A stretch of DNA of 64,000 nucleotides from Enterococcus malodoratus ATCC 43197 (GTDB lineage Bacteria; Bacillota; Bacilli; Lactobacillales; Enterococcaceae), in NCBI RefSeq assembly GCF_000407185.1, contig NZ_KE136481.1:637136-701135 (forward strand). Direction: 5' to 3'. Each line of letters starts with the position of its first letter. Position 1 is the stretch's first letter. The notes beneath the pieces were generated by a model, which searched no databases, was not told the DNA's origin, and saw only the letters and a program-made list of their open reading frames with translations. Shown here one piece after another: positions 26,371 through 35,558 of the stretch. The position numbers and the translations under genes were made by a program.

Positions 26371-26636
26371 CGAATATCAATACCATGATCTTTCAAATAG
26401 TATTTTACCAAAACTTCCATGACTTCATCGCGTTCGTGACGACGAATCAAGTTTCGGGCATCTTGATAACGAGGAATATACGCAGGATCGCCTGATAATA
26501 AATAGCCGACGATTTGGTTAATCGGGTTATAGCCTTTTTCAGCTAAAGCATTATAGACAATCGTCAGTGTTTCGCTAATCTCTTTCTTACGATTGTCATC
26601 AAAATCAAAACGGACTGTTTCATCTGTGTATCCCAT
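26367..26636 (-). CDS. ireB: IreB family regulatory phosphoprotein
   Basis: An 89-residue protein, near-identical in style to enterococcal Ire[21 protein letters not shown], then [20 protein letters not shown]. In E. faecalis, IreB is phosphorylated by the PASTA kinase IreK on N-terminal threonines and lowers intrinsic cephalosporin resistance; the threonines at positions 4 and 7 are present here. First gene of the three-gene operon with yqgF and the DUF1292 gene. Confidence 0.95.
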   Translation of the reverse strand: MGYTDETVRFDFDDNRKKEISETLTIVYNALAEKGYNPINQIVGYLLSGDPAYIPRYQDARNLIRRHERDEVMEVLVKYYLKDHGIDIR

Positions 26637-26888
26637 TTTCTCACACCTCTCCTTGAAATTATCAACAATTACATTTTACTAAAAGAAGACAAAACTTACA
26701 AATTTTGCAAGTTGCCAATCTCTTGGCTTTAGAAAATCTTCCGAATTATTATAACATGCTTTCACTAAGAATATGTTGCTTTTCTCAAGCATCTTTTTTT
26801 CTTTTAAGGATAATGCTCGTTATACTTAATAAGTAACAGGTACTTCAGAATGAAATTCTAACCTATAAAAAACAAAGGAGGTCGTAAT

Positions 26889-27356
26889 ATGTTAAATAAA
26901 TTTTTGAAGTTACTCGCGTGTATTATTGGTGTAGAACTAATCGGTTCCATCTCCGGATTTTTTGCTGGCGATATTCCCACTATCTACGCTCAGTTAAATA
27001 AGCCCTTCTTAGCACCCCCAGGGAATATTGTAGGTCCTATCTGGATAGTGCTATATGCGTTGATTGGTCTAGCACTATTTTTAGTTCTCGACAGCAAGGA
27101 AGCTCGAAATAAAACGCGGGCCTATCTTCTCTTTGCTATCCAACTGATCCTTAACTTTATTTGGAGTATTATTTTCTTTGGTGGGTCTCACTTTTGGATT
27201 GCTTCATTTATCAGCTTGTTACTATTGATTAGTATCATTTTCAGCGTTCGAGAATTCCGCAACATATCGATGGGAGCAGTAATTTGTTTTGTCCCATATC
27301 TAATTTGGATTATTTATGCCACTTATCTTTCATTTGGTTTGGCCTTTTTAAATTAG
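26889..27356 (+). CDS. tspO: TspO/MBR family protein
   Basis: A 155-residue membrane protein with five hydrophobic helices and family residues NKPFLAPPGNIVGPIW (near 38-53), WSIIFFGG and a C-terminal PYLIWIIYATYLSFGLA. TspO binds tetrapyrroles and can degrade protoporphyrin IX or modulate stress. AAAGGAGGTCGTAAT precedes ATG, and a terminator follows. Monocistronic. Confidence 0.93.
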   Translation: MLNKFLKLLACIIGVELIGSISGFFAGDIPTIYAQLNKPFLAPPGNIVGPIWIVLYALIGLALFLVLDSKEARNKTRAYLLFAIQLILNFIWSIIFFGGSHFWIASFISLLLLISIIFSVREFRNISMGAVICFVPYLIWIIYATYLSFGLAFLN

Positions 27357-27363
27357 AAAATTT

Positions 27364-27392
27364 AAAGACATCAGACATGCGCTGATGTCTTT
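27364..27392 (+). terminator. Terminator of tspO
   Basis: Eleven-bp stem aaagacatcag/ctgatgtcttt followed by a T-run, seven bases after the tspO stop. Confidence 0.88.
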
Positions 27393-27500
27393 TTAGTTTA
27401 TCGAAAGAACTTACCAACCTAAGTGTCCCACACACCATACCTCGTTTCCGTATAACACTGCAAAATCATATTTCTCATTCTTACCACCTCTTGACTCGAT

Positions 27501-27530
27501 TTGACCTTTGCTGATAAGACTTGCTATACT
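27501..27530 (+). promoter_or_regulatory. Promoter of the LytTR-DUF3021 operon
   Basis: TTGACC, 18-base spacer, TATACT, about 38 bases before the TTG start. A further TTGACT 10 bases upstream may belong to a LytTR-binding repeat. Confidence 0.65.
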
Positions 27531-27568
27531 TTTTAAGAATAGAAACCACTTATAGAAAGGGTGCCGAA

Positions 27569-28018
27569 TTGAAGACATCTGTTGAAATCATTGAAACATC
27601 TAAAGAAGAGCGTGTTGACTTTAAAGTTCATGAAGTAACAGATACGCTGCAAAATGTTTTGGCTATTCTTAAAGAGGAAAAACTTTTTTTAGTCGGTGAA
27701 GAAAATGGAGATCACTACAAGATTCCTTTCTCAAAAATTCTGTATATAGAAGTAGTAGATAAAAAGAGCTTTATTTATACTAAAAACAGAGTGTGTCAAA
27801 GCACTGAAAAACTGTATCAGCTTGAAGAAAAGCTGCTTCCCCATAAGTTTATTCGAGTCGGCAAGTCAATGCTGCTTAATATCGATGCTATAAAAGCCGT
27901 TTCCCCTACATTAAGCGGACGCTTTGAAGCCACTTTGATTAACGATGAACGAGTCGCCGTTTCAAGAAAATATGTTCCGGATTTGAAAAAGGGCTTAGGA
28001 ATGAGGAAACGAATATGA
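27569..28018 (+). CDS. LytTR DNA-binding domain regulator
   Basis: A 149-residue stand-alone LytTR protein without a receiver domain. The domain runs from about residue 55: KILYIEVVDKKSFIYT, then LPHKFIRVGKSMLLN and VSRKYVPDLKKGLG. The TTG at 27569 is preceded by GAAAGGGTG at five bases and removes a 16-codon non-conserved extension. The following DUF3021 membrane gene overlaps as ATGA. Such LytTR-DUF3021 pairs resemble LytTR regulatory systems, where the membrane protein inhibits the regulator. Confidence 0.92.
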   Translation: MKTSVEIIETSKEERVDFKVHEVTDTLQNVLAILKEEKLFLVGEENGDHYKIPFSKILYIEVVDKKSFIYTKNRVCQSTEKLYQLEEKLLPHKFIRVGKSMLLNIDAIKAVSPTLSGRFEATLINDERVAVSRKYVPDLKKGLGMRKRI

Positions 28019-28440
28019 GAATAGTCGAGTATTTAAAAAATGTGTTTCGATTGTCATCTATGATCTTTACTCTATTAGCCGCGATAAATTTACTTATTGA
28101 TAAACAAACATTATTCGAAATCATTGAATATATGCTGGTTGTTTCCGTAATATCTGGTTTGCTGCATTTTATTATTGAAGACAATGAGAATTATACAAAT
28201 CGGCGAATTGTTTTAAATCAACTTCTCTACATCGGACTGATTTTCTTGCAAATCATTATCGGTGATATTTGGTATAGGTGGGATTTAGGCGTTGTGGGTC
28301 TCATAAAAAATTTTGGAATTACTTTGTTCATTTATGCTTTTATCAAATTTTTCATCTACAGCAACGATAAAAAAGAAGCCGCTGAAATAAATCAACAAAT
28401 TCAACTAAAAAAAAGAACAAATGAAAGAGAATCGGAGTAA
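28015..28440 (+). CDS. DUF3021 family membrane protein
   Basis: A 141-residue protein with four membrane segments (about 12-30, 36-54, 68-86 and 96-112) and a charged C-terminus. It is translationally coupled to the LytTR gene. By analogy with LytTR regulatory systems it probably tethers or inhibits that regulator; the signal is unknown. Confidence 0.88.
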   Translation: MRIVEYLKNVFRLSSMIFTLLAAINLLIDKQTLFEIIEYMLVVSVISGLLHFIIEDNENYTNRRIVLNQLLYIGLIFLQIIIGDIWYRWDLGVVGLIKNFGITLFIYAFIKFFIYSNDKKEAAEINQQIQLKKRTNERESE

Positions 28441-28459
28441 TCTGATTCTCTTTCATTTG
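28418..28459. terminator. Bidirectional terminator overlapping the DUF3021 stop
   Basis: A 16-bp perfect stem (caaatgaaagagaatc) with a ten-base loop that includes the DUF3021 stop codon. It serves both convergent genes. Confidence 0.85.
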
Positions 28460-28461
28460 TT

Positions 28462-29196
28462 TTAACGAGCTACGACAACCAGTCGTTTACTTTTCTGATC
28501 ATAGGGACTTCTATCATAATCCCCATAAATTTGAATTTGGTTGAATCCCGCGTTAGTCAGCAATGAACGGTATTCCTCATCGAGAATAATTTTATAAACG
28601 ATATCGTATTGATTACTTTCCATTCGCTTTGTTGAGTGATACAAATCCAATACATGAATTGTTTGAAACTGATCATCCTGTTCCTTTACGAACACGCGCG
28701 AAAAATCCTCCCGATTCACCACCACCTCAATCGCCGGCAACGACAAATTGTAGTGGGTCGTCCCCTGTGTCAAAATCAGCATGCCCTTATCACTTAATCT
28801 TGCCTTCATAGATTTAAGAGCAGTTATCAAATCTGTCTCCGAATGCAAATGCGGCAGGGCAGTTGTTAGACAAACGACAGCATCGAATTTCTCCGTGTAG
28901 ACTTTTTCTAAATACCGGAAATCACACTGTTGCAGCGGAAGTTCTTTCCCCCTTGCAGCTAAATTCTTTTCTGCCATCTCCAGCATCGCTTCAGAATAAT
29001 CCGAACCTGCAACATCTAACCCCATTTCAGATAACATATAGAGATGTTGCCCGGTCCCACAAGCACAATCTAAAACATTTTGGATTCCAAACTCACTGAA
29101 CAGGTTTTCAAAAAAGACCTTTTCTGCACCAAGATATTCATTAATTTCCCCAAACTCATCATAGTCATAAGCAAATGTACGATACTTATCCTCCAT
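28462..29196 (-). CDS. Class I SAM-dependent methyltransferase
   Basis: A 244-residue methyltransferase. Motif I is VLDCACGTGQHL (near 38), the acidic end of strand 2 is GSDYSEAMLEMA, motif IV is FDAVVCLTTALPHL, and strands 6-7 are at the C-terminus. The substrate is unknown. The ATG at 29196 is preceded by GGGGTGAG; a GTG three codons earlier is less well placed. Monocistronic and convergent with DUF3021. Confidence 0.9.
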   Translation of the reverse strand: MEDKYRTFAYDYDEFGEINEYLGAEKVFFENLFSEFGIQNVLDCACGTGQHLYMLSEMGLDVAGSDYSEAMLEMAEKNLAARGKELPLQQCDFRYLEKVYTEKFDAVVCLTTALPHLHSETDLITALKSMKARLSDKGMLILTQGTTHYNLSLPAIEVVVNREDFSRVFVKEQDDQFQTIHVLDLYHSTKRMESNQYDIVYKIILDEEYRSLLTNAGFNQIQIYGDYDRSPYDQKSKRLVVVAR

Positions 29197-29435
29197 CCTT
29201 CTCACCCCACACCAATTTTTCTCATTATATCAAATAAGTCTCGTCAATTTTGCTCTCTCACCTATTTTGTTCATCTTAGAAAGAGTTAACGACCACTTGG
29301 AGAAATCTCGTTGTTTCAGTTAGAGAACTTGATTATAGTGGGTTTATCAAGAAGAACACAGGCTTTGAGCCAGACATCACTGACATTTTGCGGTGAAAAT
29401 AGTTCAACTAAAAAAATAGAATAGGAGTAATCATT

Positions 29436-30191
29436 ATGACAGAACTCGTAAAAATCACAGATCTAGGAAAGCAATACAATCAGCAAGAAGTACTAAAAGC
29501 CATTTCATTTTCTATTATGGATGGAGAATTATTTTCCATTCTTGGACCTAATGGTGCAGGAAAATCAACGTTAATTTCATTGATCCTCGGCCTAACAAAA
29601 CCGGATACTGGTGACATTCTATTTGAAGGAGTTAAACTCGATTCCGATTCTATCCAACATAAATCCATGATCTCCGTAGTCTTTCAAAATAGTATTTTGG
29701 ATTCAGATTTATCGGTCAGAGAGAATCTATTCTTACGTGCCTATTTTTATACCAATAATTGGAAGGAAGCCAAAAAATTAGCGAAAGAAAAATTGGCCGA
29801 TGTACAAGCTAGCCACCTCTTAGATAAACGTTACGGTGTGTTATCTGGCGGTGAAAGAAGAAAAGTCGATATTGCACGAGCGTTGTTGAACACACCTAAA
29901 TTATTATTCTTGGACGAACCAACAACTGGACTTGATATCAGTTCGAGAGCTGAAATGTGGCGATTAATCCATCAATTAAAAGAAAAATATTCCATGACCA
30001 TTGTTTTGACCACGCATTATATGGAGGAAGCAAGAGATTCCGACAATATATTGATGCTGGATGGTGGAAAAGTGATGGCTTATGATGCGCCAGAGATGCT
30101 GAAACAAACGTATCAATGCTTAACACTAGAAGATGTCTTTTTAGCAATTATCGAAAAAGGGAGAGAAAATTATGAATGCATTAGTCTATAG
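29436..30191 (+). CDS. ABC-2 exporter ATP-binding protein
   Basis: A 251-residue ATPase with Walker A GPNGAGKSTLIS (near 37), Q-loop SVVFQNSIL, signature LSGGERRKVDIARAL (near 136), Walker B LLFLDEPTTGLD and an H-loop in LTTHYMEEA. It belongs to the daunorubicin/multidrug-resistance subclass. AGGAGTAATCATT precedes ATG. The permease gene begins within its last 20 bases. The 230 bases upstream hold no clear gene. Confidence 0.93.
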   Translation: MTELVKITDLGKQYNQQEVLKAISFSIMDGELFSILGPNGAGKSTLISLILGLTKPDTGDILFEGVKLDSDSIQHKSMISVVFQNSILDSDLSVRENLFLRAYFYTNNWKEAKKLAKEKLADVQASHLLDKRYGVLSGGERRKVDIARALLNTPKLLFLDEPTTGLDISSRAEMWRLIHQLKEKYSMTIVLTTHYMEEARDSDNILMLDGGKVMAYDAPEMLKQTYQCLTLEDVFLAIIEKGRENYECISL

Positions 30192-31014
30192 AGGTCTATT
30201 ATTATTTTTCAAAAACAAACAAGCCGTGATCGGTTCATTTATCGGAGCACTGATTATGATTATTTTATATGTCTTTTTACTGGATGACTCTTTAGTAAAC
30301 TCATTATCAGTACTTTCTCATCCTAAATTGGTTGTGGACACATGGATGCTGGCAGGTGTTATTGGTATCTCGTCGGCAAGCTCTACTCTTGGCTCAGTCA
30401 GTTTGATGATCCGTGACAAAGAACGGAGTGTTTATACTGATTTTATGATTTCACCGATTTCAAAAAGCAAAATTATGCTTGGTTACTTCTTTAGTACTTT
30501 CCTAATCTCATTATTAGTTACTTCCGTCGTAATCATCGTTGCTGAAATTTATATTGTTACTCTCTCAAAAGGAACATTATTATCCTTGCCCCAATTTGGG
30601 TTGCTATTTCTTGTAAGTCTTTTGACAGTTTTTTGTTCATCGGCTTTCATGTTCTTTATCGCCAGCTTTTTCCGTCGCATTGACACCTTTTCAACTATGA
30701 CTTCTATCATTGGTCCATTGATCGGTTTTCTAACGGGCTGTTATGTTCCTATCGGCAGTCTGCCTGAAACAGCTCAAACGGTTGTCCAGTACTTCCCTTT
30801 AACTAGTGGTGTCGTTCTGATTCGCCGTATTCTAACCGAAAATGTTTTTACCGCCGCAGATAAACCAGCGATGGACACAATAAAAGAAGAATTAGGTATT
30901 GTGATGAATGGACAAAATGACGTTCTGCTGCCTATCGCAATTTTAATTCTCTCAAGCCTTCTATTCTTAGTACTCGCTCTTTGGAATGTTAAACGAGTAG
31001 AAGTAAAACGTTAA
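30172..31014 (+). CDS. ABC-2 type permease
   Basis: A 280-residue membrane protein with six hydrophobic segments. The motif MIRDKERSVYTDFMISPIS near residue 82 and a late TGCYVPIGSLPETAQ are typical of DrrB/YadH-type ABC-2 permeases. It is coupled to the ATPase upstream; the pair probably exports a drug or glycolipid. The IS30 element begins 16 bases after the stop, so any third gene of this operon has been displaced. Confidence 0.92.
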   Translation: MNALVYRGLLLFFKNKQAVIGSFIGALIMIILYVFLLDDSLVNSLSVLSHPKLVVDTWMLAGVIGISSASSTLGSVSLMIRDKERSVYTDFMISPISKSKIMLGYFFSTFLISLLVTSVVIIVAEIYIVTLSKGTLLSLPQFGLLFLVSLLTVFCSSAFMFFIASFFRRIDTFSTMTSIIGPLIGFLTGCYVPIGSLPETAQTVVQYFPLTSGVVLIRRILTENVFTAADKPAMDTIKEELGIVMNGQNDVLLPIAILILSSLLFLVLALWNVKRVEVKR

Positions 31015-31030
31015 TTTTTTAATGACGCCG

Positions 31031-32082
31031 ATTGTAAAATTAAGCTAGACAACTAAAAAAGCCATTTGTGCTACACTCAAAATAGTTCTGACCAAAGAAT
31101 TATAAGGAGTGAGTACAAATGACCTATACCCATCTTACAACGGATGAACTTGTAATGATAGAGTCTTATTTCAAAATAAATCAATCTGTTGCGAAAACTG
31201 CGCATTGCTTGAATCGTTCAAGACAAACGATCCATAAAGTATACCTATTCTTCAAGCAAGGAAAATCAGCCTTAGAATACTATCAACAGTATAAGAAAAA
31301 CAAATCAAACTGTGGTAGACGCCCGCTTGTTTTACCCGAGGAACAATCAGAATATATTCAAAGAAAGGTTGTTCAAGGATGGACACCCGATGTGATTGTT
31401 GGTCGTGCAGCGTTTCCTATTCGTTGTTCTGCTCGTACCATTTATCGTATGTTCAAAAAGGGGCTATTTAATCCTTCTGACTTACCGATGAAAGGCAAGC
31501 GTAAACCGAATGGACATCAAGAAAGGCGTGGAAAACAAGCTTTCCGCCGATCTATTCATGAACGTGAAAAAGATTATAGCCAATTCTCAAATGAGTTTGG
31601 TCACCTTGAAGGTGACACTATCGTAGGTCTGAAACATAAAAGTGCTGTAATTACCTTAGTTGAACGATTATCAAAAGTTATCATCACATTGAAACCGTGT
31701 GGTAGACAAGCGATTGATATTGAAAAAAAATTAAATCATTGGTTTGAATCTGTACCGAAAAATCTATTCAAATCCATCACTTTTGATTGTGGAAAGGAAT
31801 TTTCAAATTGGAAACAAATCAGTAATGCCAATGATATTGCCATTTATTTCGCTGATCCAGGAACGCCGTCTCAAAGAGGCCTAAACGAGAATTCTAACGG
31901 ATTGTTACGTAGAGATGGTTTATTGAAATCTATGGATTTCAATTCAGTAGATGAATCTTTTATTCAATCTGTCACATCTAAACGAAATAATATTCCTAGA
32001 AAATCACTGGATTATCGAACACCTTTGGAAGTATTTTTGAGTTACGTAAGTATTGATGATTTGTCTAACTTAATTTGACAAT
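31031..32082 (+). mobile_element. IS30-family insertion sequence (IS6770-like)
   Basis: A complete element of about 1052 bp. Left end attgtaaaattaagctagac (from 31031) and the right end, ending at 32082, form 22-bp inverted repeats differing at two positions. One transposase gene fills the interior. I cannot see a convincing target duplication. It sits between the ABC-2 permease gene and the glnA terminator. Confidence 0.9.
31119..32078 (+). CDS. IS30-family transposase
   Basis: A 319-residue transposase, apparently intact. It has an N-terminal HTH (AKTAHCLNRSRQTIHKVY), a second HTH region (GWTPDVIVGRA), and the DDE core with D in HLEGDTIVG, D in ITFDCGKEFSNW and E in GLNENSNGLLRRD (spacing typical of IS30). 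AAGGAGTGAGTACAA precedes ATG. The amino-acid pattern is that of enterococcal IS6770. Confidence 0.95.
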   Translation: MTYTHLTTDELVMIESYFKINQSVAKTAHCLNRSRQTIHKVYLFFKQGKSALEYYQQYKKNKSNCGRRPLVLPEEQSEYIQRKVVQGWTPDVIVGRAAFPIRCSARTIYRMFKKGLFNPSDLPMKGKRKPNGHQERRGKQAFRRSIHEREKDYSQFSNEFGHLEGDTIVGLKHKSAVITLVERLSKVIITLKPCGRQAIDIEKKLNHWFESVPKNLFKSITFDCGKEFSNWKQISNANDIAIYFADPGTPSQRGLNENSNGLLRRDGLLKSMDFNSVDESFIQSVTSKRNNIPRKSLDYRTPLEVFLSYVSIDDLSNLI

Positions 32083-32094
32083 TAAGATGACAAA

Positions 32095-32124
32095 AAAACT
32101 CTTGAGGATGCCCTCAAGAGTTTT
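32095..32124 (-). terminator. glnA terminator
   Basis: Thirteen-bp stem aaaactcttgagg/cctcaagagtttt with a four-base loop, T-run on the minus strand, 12 bases after the glnA stop and 13 bases from the IS end. Confidence 0.9.
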
Positions 32125-32135
32125 GCGAGTTTGGA

Positions 32136-33476
32136 TTAGTAAAGTTCTAAATATTGATCGCGTTCCCATTCTGAGACAGTTTGACGGAAAGCTGCCCATT
32201 CCATACGTTTTGCTTCATTGAAATTCGTATAGATATGATTACCTAAAGCATCGACCATGATTTGATCCTTACGCAATGCTTTGATCGCATTGTGGATAGT
32301 AGATGGTAAATCATAGATTTCTGCTTCTTTGCGTTCTTCTTCTGTCATCACATAGATGTTACGATCAACCGCTGCAGGCGGTGTTAGATCATTACGGATA
32401 CCATCTAAGCCTGCTTCTAATAAAACAGCCATCGTCAAGTATGGATTAGCAGCCGGATCAACTGAACGTAATTCTAGACGAGTTGATAGTCCACGTGATT
32501 CTGGAATACGAATCAGTGGTGAACGGTTGCGACCGCTCCAAGCTACATAAACGGGTGCTTCAAAACCAGGAACTAAACGTTTATAAGAGTTAACGATTGG
32601 ATTACATACTGCCGTGTATGCGCGTGCGTGTTTCAATAAGCCTGCTAAAAATTGGTAAGCAGTTTTGCTTAATTTCATTGGACCGTCTTCATCGTAGAAT
32701 ACATTGCCTTCGTCATTGAACAATGACATGTTGCAGTGCATACCTGATCCATTGATACCATAAAGAGGTTTTGGCATAAATGTCGCATGTAGTCCATGTT
32801 TGCGAGCAATTGTCTTAACAACTAATTTAAAGGTTTGGATATTATCACAAGCTTCGATCGCGTCCGCATATTTAAAGTCAATTTCATGTTGTCCAGGAGC
32901 TACTTCATGGTGCGAAGCTTCTACTTCAAAGCCTAAACTTTCAAGTTCTAACACGATGTCGCGACGACAATTTTCACCTAAATCCGTTGGAGCAAAGTCA
33001 AAGTATCCACCTTTGTCATTCAAGTCTAATGTTGGATCGCCATTTTCGTCCATCTTGAATAAGAAGAACTCTGGTTCAGGACCTAAGTTGAATGAAGTGA
33101 AACCAAATTCATCCATTCCCTTTAACACACGCTTCAAGTTTCCGCGCGGATCTCCAGCAAACGGTTCGCCATCCGGACCATAAATATCACAAATCAAACG
33201 TCCAACTTTTCCATGATCACTTTCCCATGGGAAGATCATCCAAGTAGTCAAATCTGGATATAAATACATATCGCTTTCTTCGATTCGTACAAACCCTTCG
33301 ATAGATGAACCGTCGAACATCATTTTATCATCCAGAACTTTATCCATTTGACTAACTGGTACTTCAACATTTTTTATAGTCCCCATAATATCTGTAAACA
33401 TCAGACGTAAAAAGCGGACGTTTTCTTCTTCGACAATTCGTTTGATATCCTCTTTACTTAGATCTCTTTTCGGCAT
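32136..33476 (-). CDS. glnA: Glutamine synthetase type I
   Basis: A 446-residue GSI-alpha enzyme of Gram-positive type. Landmarks: FDGSSIEGF (near 54), [16 protein letters not shown] (near 185, metal-binding), [10 protein letters not shown] (near 240), the ATP-site motif [20 protein letters not shown] and [15 protein letters not shown]. It makes glutamine from glutamate, ammonia and ATP. There is no adenylylation insert, consistent with feedback regulation through GlnR. Cotranscribed with glnR. Confidence 0.97.
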   Translation of the reverse strand: MPKRDLSKEDIKRIVEEENVRFLRLMFTDIMGTIKNVEVPVSQMDKVLDDKMMFDGSSIEGFVRIEESDMYLYPDLTTWMIFPWESDHGKVGRLICDIYGPDGEPFAGDPRGNLKRVLKGMDEFGFTSFNLGPEPEFFLFKMDENGDPTLDLNDKGGYFDFAPTDLGENCRRDIVLELESLGFEVEASHHEVAPGQHEIDFKYADAIEACDNIQTFKLVVKTIARKHGLHATFMPKPLYGINGSGMHCNMSLFNDEGNVFYDEDGPMKLSKTAYQFLAGLLKHARAYTAVCNPIVNSYKRLVPGFEAPVYVAWSGRNRSPLIRIPESRGLSTRLELRSVDPAANPYLTMAVLLEAGLDGIRNDLTPPAAVDRNIYVMTEEERKEAEIYDLPSTIHNAIKALRKDQIMVDALGNHIYTNFNEAKRMEWAAFRQTVSEWERDQYLELY

Positions 33477-33524
33477 AATATCTAATCCCTTCCTCGCACT
33501 TCATTTTTTTATATTCCACAATCA

Positions 33525-33905
33525 CTACAGCTTTGGGCCTTGTGATTGATATGGATTTTGCTGTTGTAACCCACCTTGGGTTAACATTTCGTCATAAAAA
33601 ATACGGCGGACATCTTTGTCGGTCAATGACGGTTTCTCTTTGGCAGCTTTGATTTCTTCTTGACGCATTTGATAGACCCGTTTAATTCCTGCCATATTAA
33701 GTCCATCGGATAAATAATCTTTTATTTCTAACAACACATCAATGTCATTTAGAGAATACATCCTACGGTTACCTTCACTTCGTTCTGGATGAATCAGTTC
33801 TTGCTCCTCATAGTACCGAATCTGCCTTGCAGTCAAATCTGTTAGCTTCATAACTGTACCAATTGGAAAAACAGCAAGTGAACGTCGCAATTCTTTTTCC
33901 CGCAT
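33525..33905 (-). CDS. glnR: GlnR, MerR-family nitrogen repressor
   Basis: A 126-residue MerR-type regulator. HTH: IGTVMKLTDLTARQIRYYEE (near 16-35), then ERSEGNRRMYSLNDIDVLLE. The Gln/Pro-rich C-terminal tail matches the GlnR autoinhibitory tail that interacts with feedback-inhibited glutamine synthetase. It represses glnRA and other nitrogen genes at TGTNA-N7-TNACA sites, one of which lies upstream. Confidence 0.96.
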   Translation of the reverse strand: MREKELRRSLAVFPIGTVMKLTDLTARQIRYYEEQELIHPERSEGNRRMYSLNDIDVLLEIKDYLSDGLNMAGIKRVYQMRQEEIKAAKEKPSLTDKDVRRIFYDEMLTQGGLQQQNPYQSQGPKL

Positions 33906-33938
33906 AACATCTCCTCCTTGTTTTTTGATGTTGAAAAA

Positions 33939-33991
33939 AGGATACCACCCGATAGACCAATCGTCAAGGGCTAATGTCAGATTTCCTTACA
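33939..33991 (-). promoter_or_regulatory. glnRA promoter with GlnR operator
   Basis: Minus-strand TTGACG (33967-33962), 17 bases, TATCCT (33944-33939). Just upstream, 33975-33991 reads TGTCA-GATTTCC-TTACA, a perfect GlnR/TnrA box. Confidence 0.88.
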
Positions 33992-34097
33992 TAGAATTCC
34001 GGAATGTTCGTTTTTTCAAAGCGAAGCTGATTAAATCAACGTTTAAAAAGAGAAAAAAATTGTTATAATAGATAAAAAGAAGCGAGAAGGTGTAATA

Positions 34098-34271
34098 TTG
34101 CCAAAATTCAAAATTGGTGAGACCGTTCAAATAAAGAAGAAACATTCAATGACGGGATATATTGGAATAGTTGTAGCTTATCAAAATGAGAACCATACCT
34201 ATCTTGTACGTTTCAGTCATGATCAAGTATTAATTTTTCTTGAAGAAGAGTTGGCTAAAATGAATGCATAA
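34098..34271 (+). CDS. Small protein of unknown function, 57 residues
   Basis: TTG start preceded by AGAAGGTG at five bases; the stop is followed at once by a terminator. The sequence starts MPKFKIGETVQIKKKHSMTG and continues with alternating hydrophobic strands (YIGIVVAY, YLVRF) and an acidic helix (FLEEELAKM). This resembles a small KOW/SH3-like barrel. Not recognised further. The gene sits between the glnRA promoter and the PLP-enzyme operon as its own unit. Confidence 0.75.
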   Translation: MPKFKIGETVQIKKKHSMTGYIGIVVAYQNENHTYLVRFSHDQVLIFLEEELAKMNA

Positions 34272-34276
34272 AAAAA

Positions 34277-34296
34277 CGAAGTCGTTTGGACTTCGG
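34277..34296. terminator. Bidirectional terminator
   Basis: Stem cgaagtc/gacttcg with A- and T-runs between the small gene and the convergent PLP-enzyme gene. Confidence 0.85.
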
Positions 34297-34301
34297 TTTT
34301 T

Positions 34302-35558
34302 TTATGATTGATGATAGACCTCATTCACAGCATTCGCTACTGCAACCTTGACATGTTCAAAGGTCAAACCGCCTTGAAGATATAATGAATATGGTTCTCT
34401 CAACGGTCCATCCGCACTTAATTCGATACTTGCGCCTTGAATAAACGTTCCTGCCGCCATGATAATATCGTCTTCATACCCAGCCATATAAGAGGGTATC
34501 GGCGCAACATAAGCATCGATTGGTGAATATTTTTGAATTGCCTGACAGAATTGAATCATTTTTTCACGATTATGGAAATCAATCAACTGAATCAAGTCCG
34601 TTCGCGGTTCATCCCACTTCGGTGTTGAGTCTAAGTTGTACTCCGCTAATAAGGCAGCAGAAAAAATGGCTCCTTGAACAGCTTGACTGACTACATGCGG
34701 CGCTAAGAAAAAGCCTTGCAGCATATCAAAAACACTGCCCAACATTGCCCCGCCTTCCGCTCCTACACCTGGTGTAGTTAAACGATAAGCGCAGCGCTCA
34801 ATCAAATCCTGTTTTCCAGCAATATATCCACCTGTTTTGGCAATCCCACCACCTGGATTCTTGATCAATGAACCCGCCATCAAGTCTGCCCCGACTTGCG
34901 TTGGTTCCATTAGTTCTGCAAACTCGCCATAGCAATTATCACCGAAAATAACGATATTCGGTGCGATGGTTTTAACGAAATCACACATCTCTTTGATTTT
35001 TTCTATAGTAAATGATGGTCGCGATGCATAACCACGTGATCTTTGAATCGCTATGACCTTCGTTTTATCAGTTATTTTCTGCTTAATCCCATCAAAATCA
35101 ACATTTCCGTCCGCTAAAAGATCCACTTCATCGTATCCAATATTATATTCCTTAAAAGATCCGATTCCATTTCCCTGCACCCCTATGACTTCTAACAAAG
35201 TATCATAAGGAGTTCCAGTAATATAAAGCAAATCATCACCCGGCCGCAGCACGCCGAATAGTGCAGTAGAAATCGCATGGGTCCCTGAAACGATTTGCGG
35301 ACGAACTAAAACGGCTTCCGCCTCAAACGTTTGCGCATAAACAGCTTCTAAAACATCGCGCCCTTGGTCGTCGTTTCCATACCCAGTTGACGCTAAAAAA
35401 TGACTTTCCGAAACATGATTCTCTCTAAAAGCCGATAATACTTTAGCTTGATTCGACAAAGCAACTTCTCGTACTGCCTGAAGCCGGTCAGCAATTTTGT
35501 GGTCAACTTTATCGATCTTTTCAACTAACTCTGGCGCCAGCTCAGTTGTCCAATTCAT
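34302..35558 (-). CDS. PLP-dependent aluminium-resistance/methionine gamma-lyase-like protein (YnbB)
   Basis: A 418-residue fold-type I PLP enzyme of the YnbB group, found next to hflX and glnRA in Bacillus and Enterococcus. The Schiff-base lysine is probably in GSLIKNPGGGIAKTGGYIAG (near 245), and VSGTHAISTALFGVL (near 90) forms the cofactor site. The actual substrate is unknown despite the historical names. ATG 35558 lies inside the last codons of hflX and follows GGAG by nine bases, so the two are coupled. Confidence 0.88.
   Translation of the reverse strand: MNWTTELAPELVEKIDKVDHKIADRLQAVREVALSNQAKVLSAFRENHVSESHFLASTGYGNDDQGRDVLEAVYAQTFEAEAVLVRPQIVSGTHAISTALFGVLRPGDDLLYITGTPYDTLLEVIGVQGNGIGSFKEYNIGYDEVDLLADGNVDFDGIKQKITDKTKVIAIQRSRGYASRPSFTIEKIKEMCDFVKTIAPNIVIFGDNCYGEFAELMEPTQVGADLMAGSLIKNPGGGIAKTGGYIAGKQDLIERCAYRLTTPGVGAEGGAMLGSVFDMLQGFFLAPHVVSQAVQGAIFSAALLAEYNLDSTPKWDEPRTDLIQLIDFHNREKMIQFCQAIQKYSPIDAYVAPIPSYMAGYEDDIIMAAGTFIQGASIELSADGPLREPYSLYLQGGLTFEHVKVAVANAVNEVYHQS

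Noticed and set aside
29206-29435. Possible gene remnant upstream of the ABC-2 exporter (short frame reading KKNTGFEPDITDILR)
   Set aside because: Only 15 residues, no start or ribosome site, and no family I can recognise; treated as intergenic.
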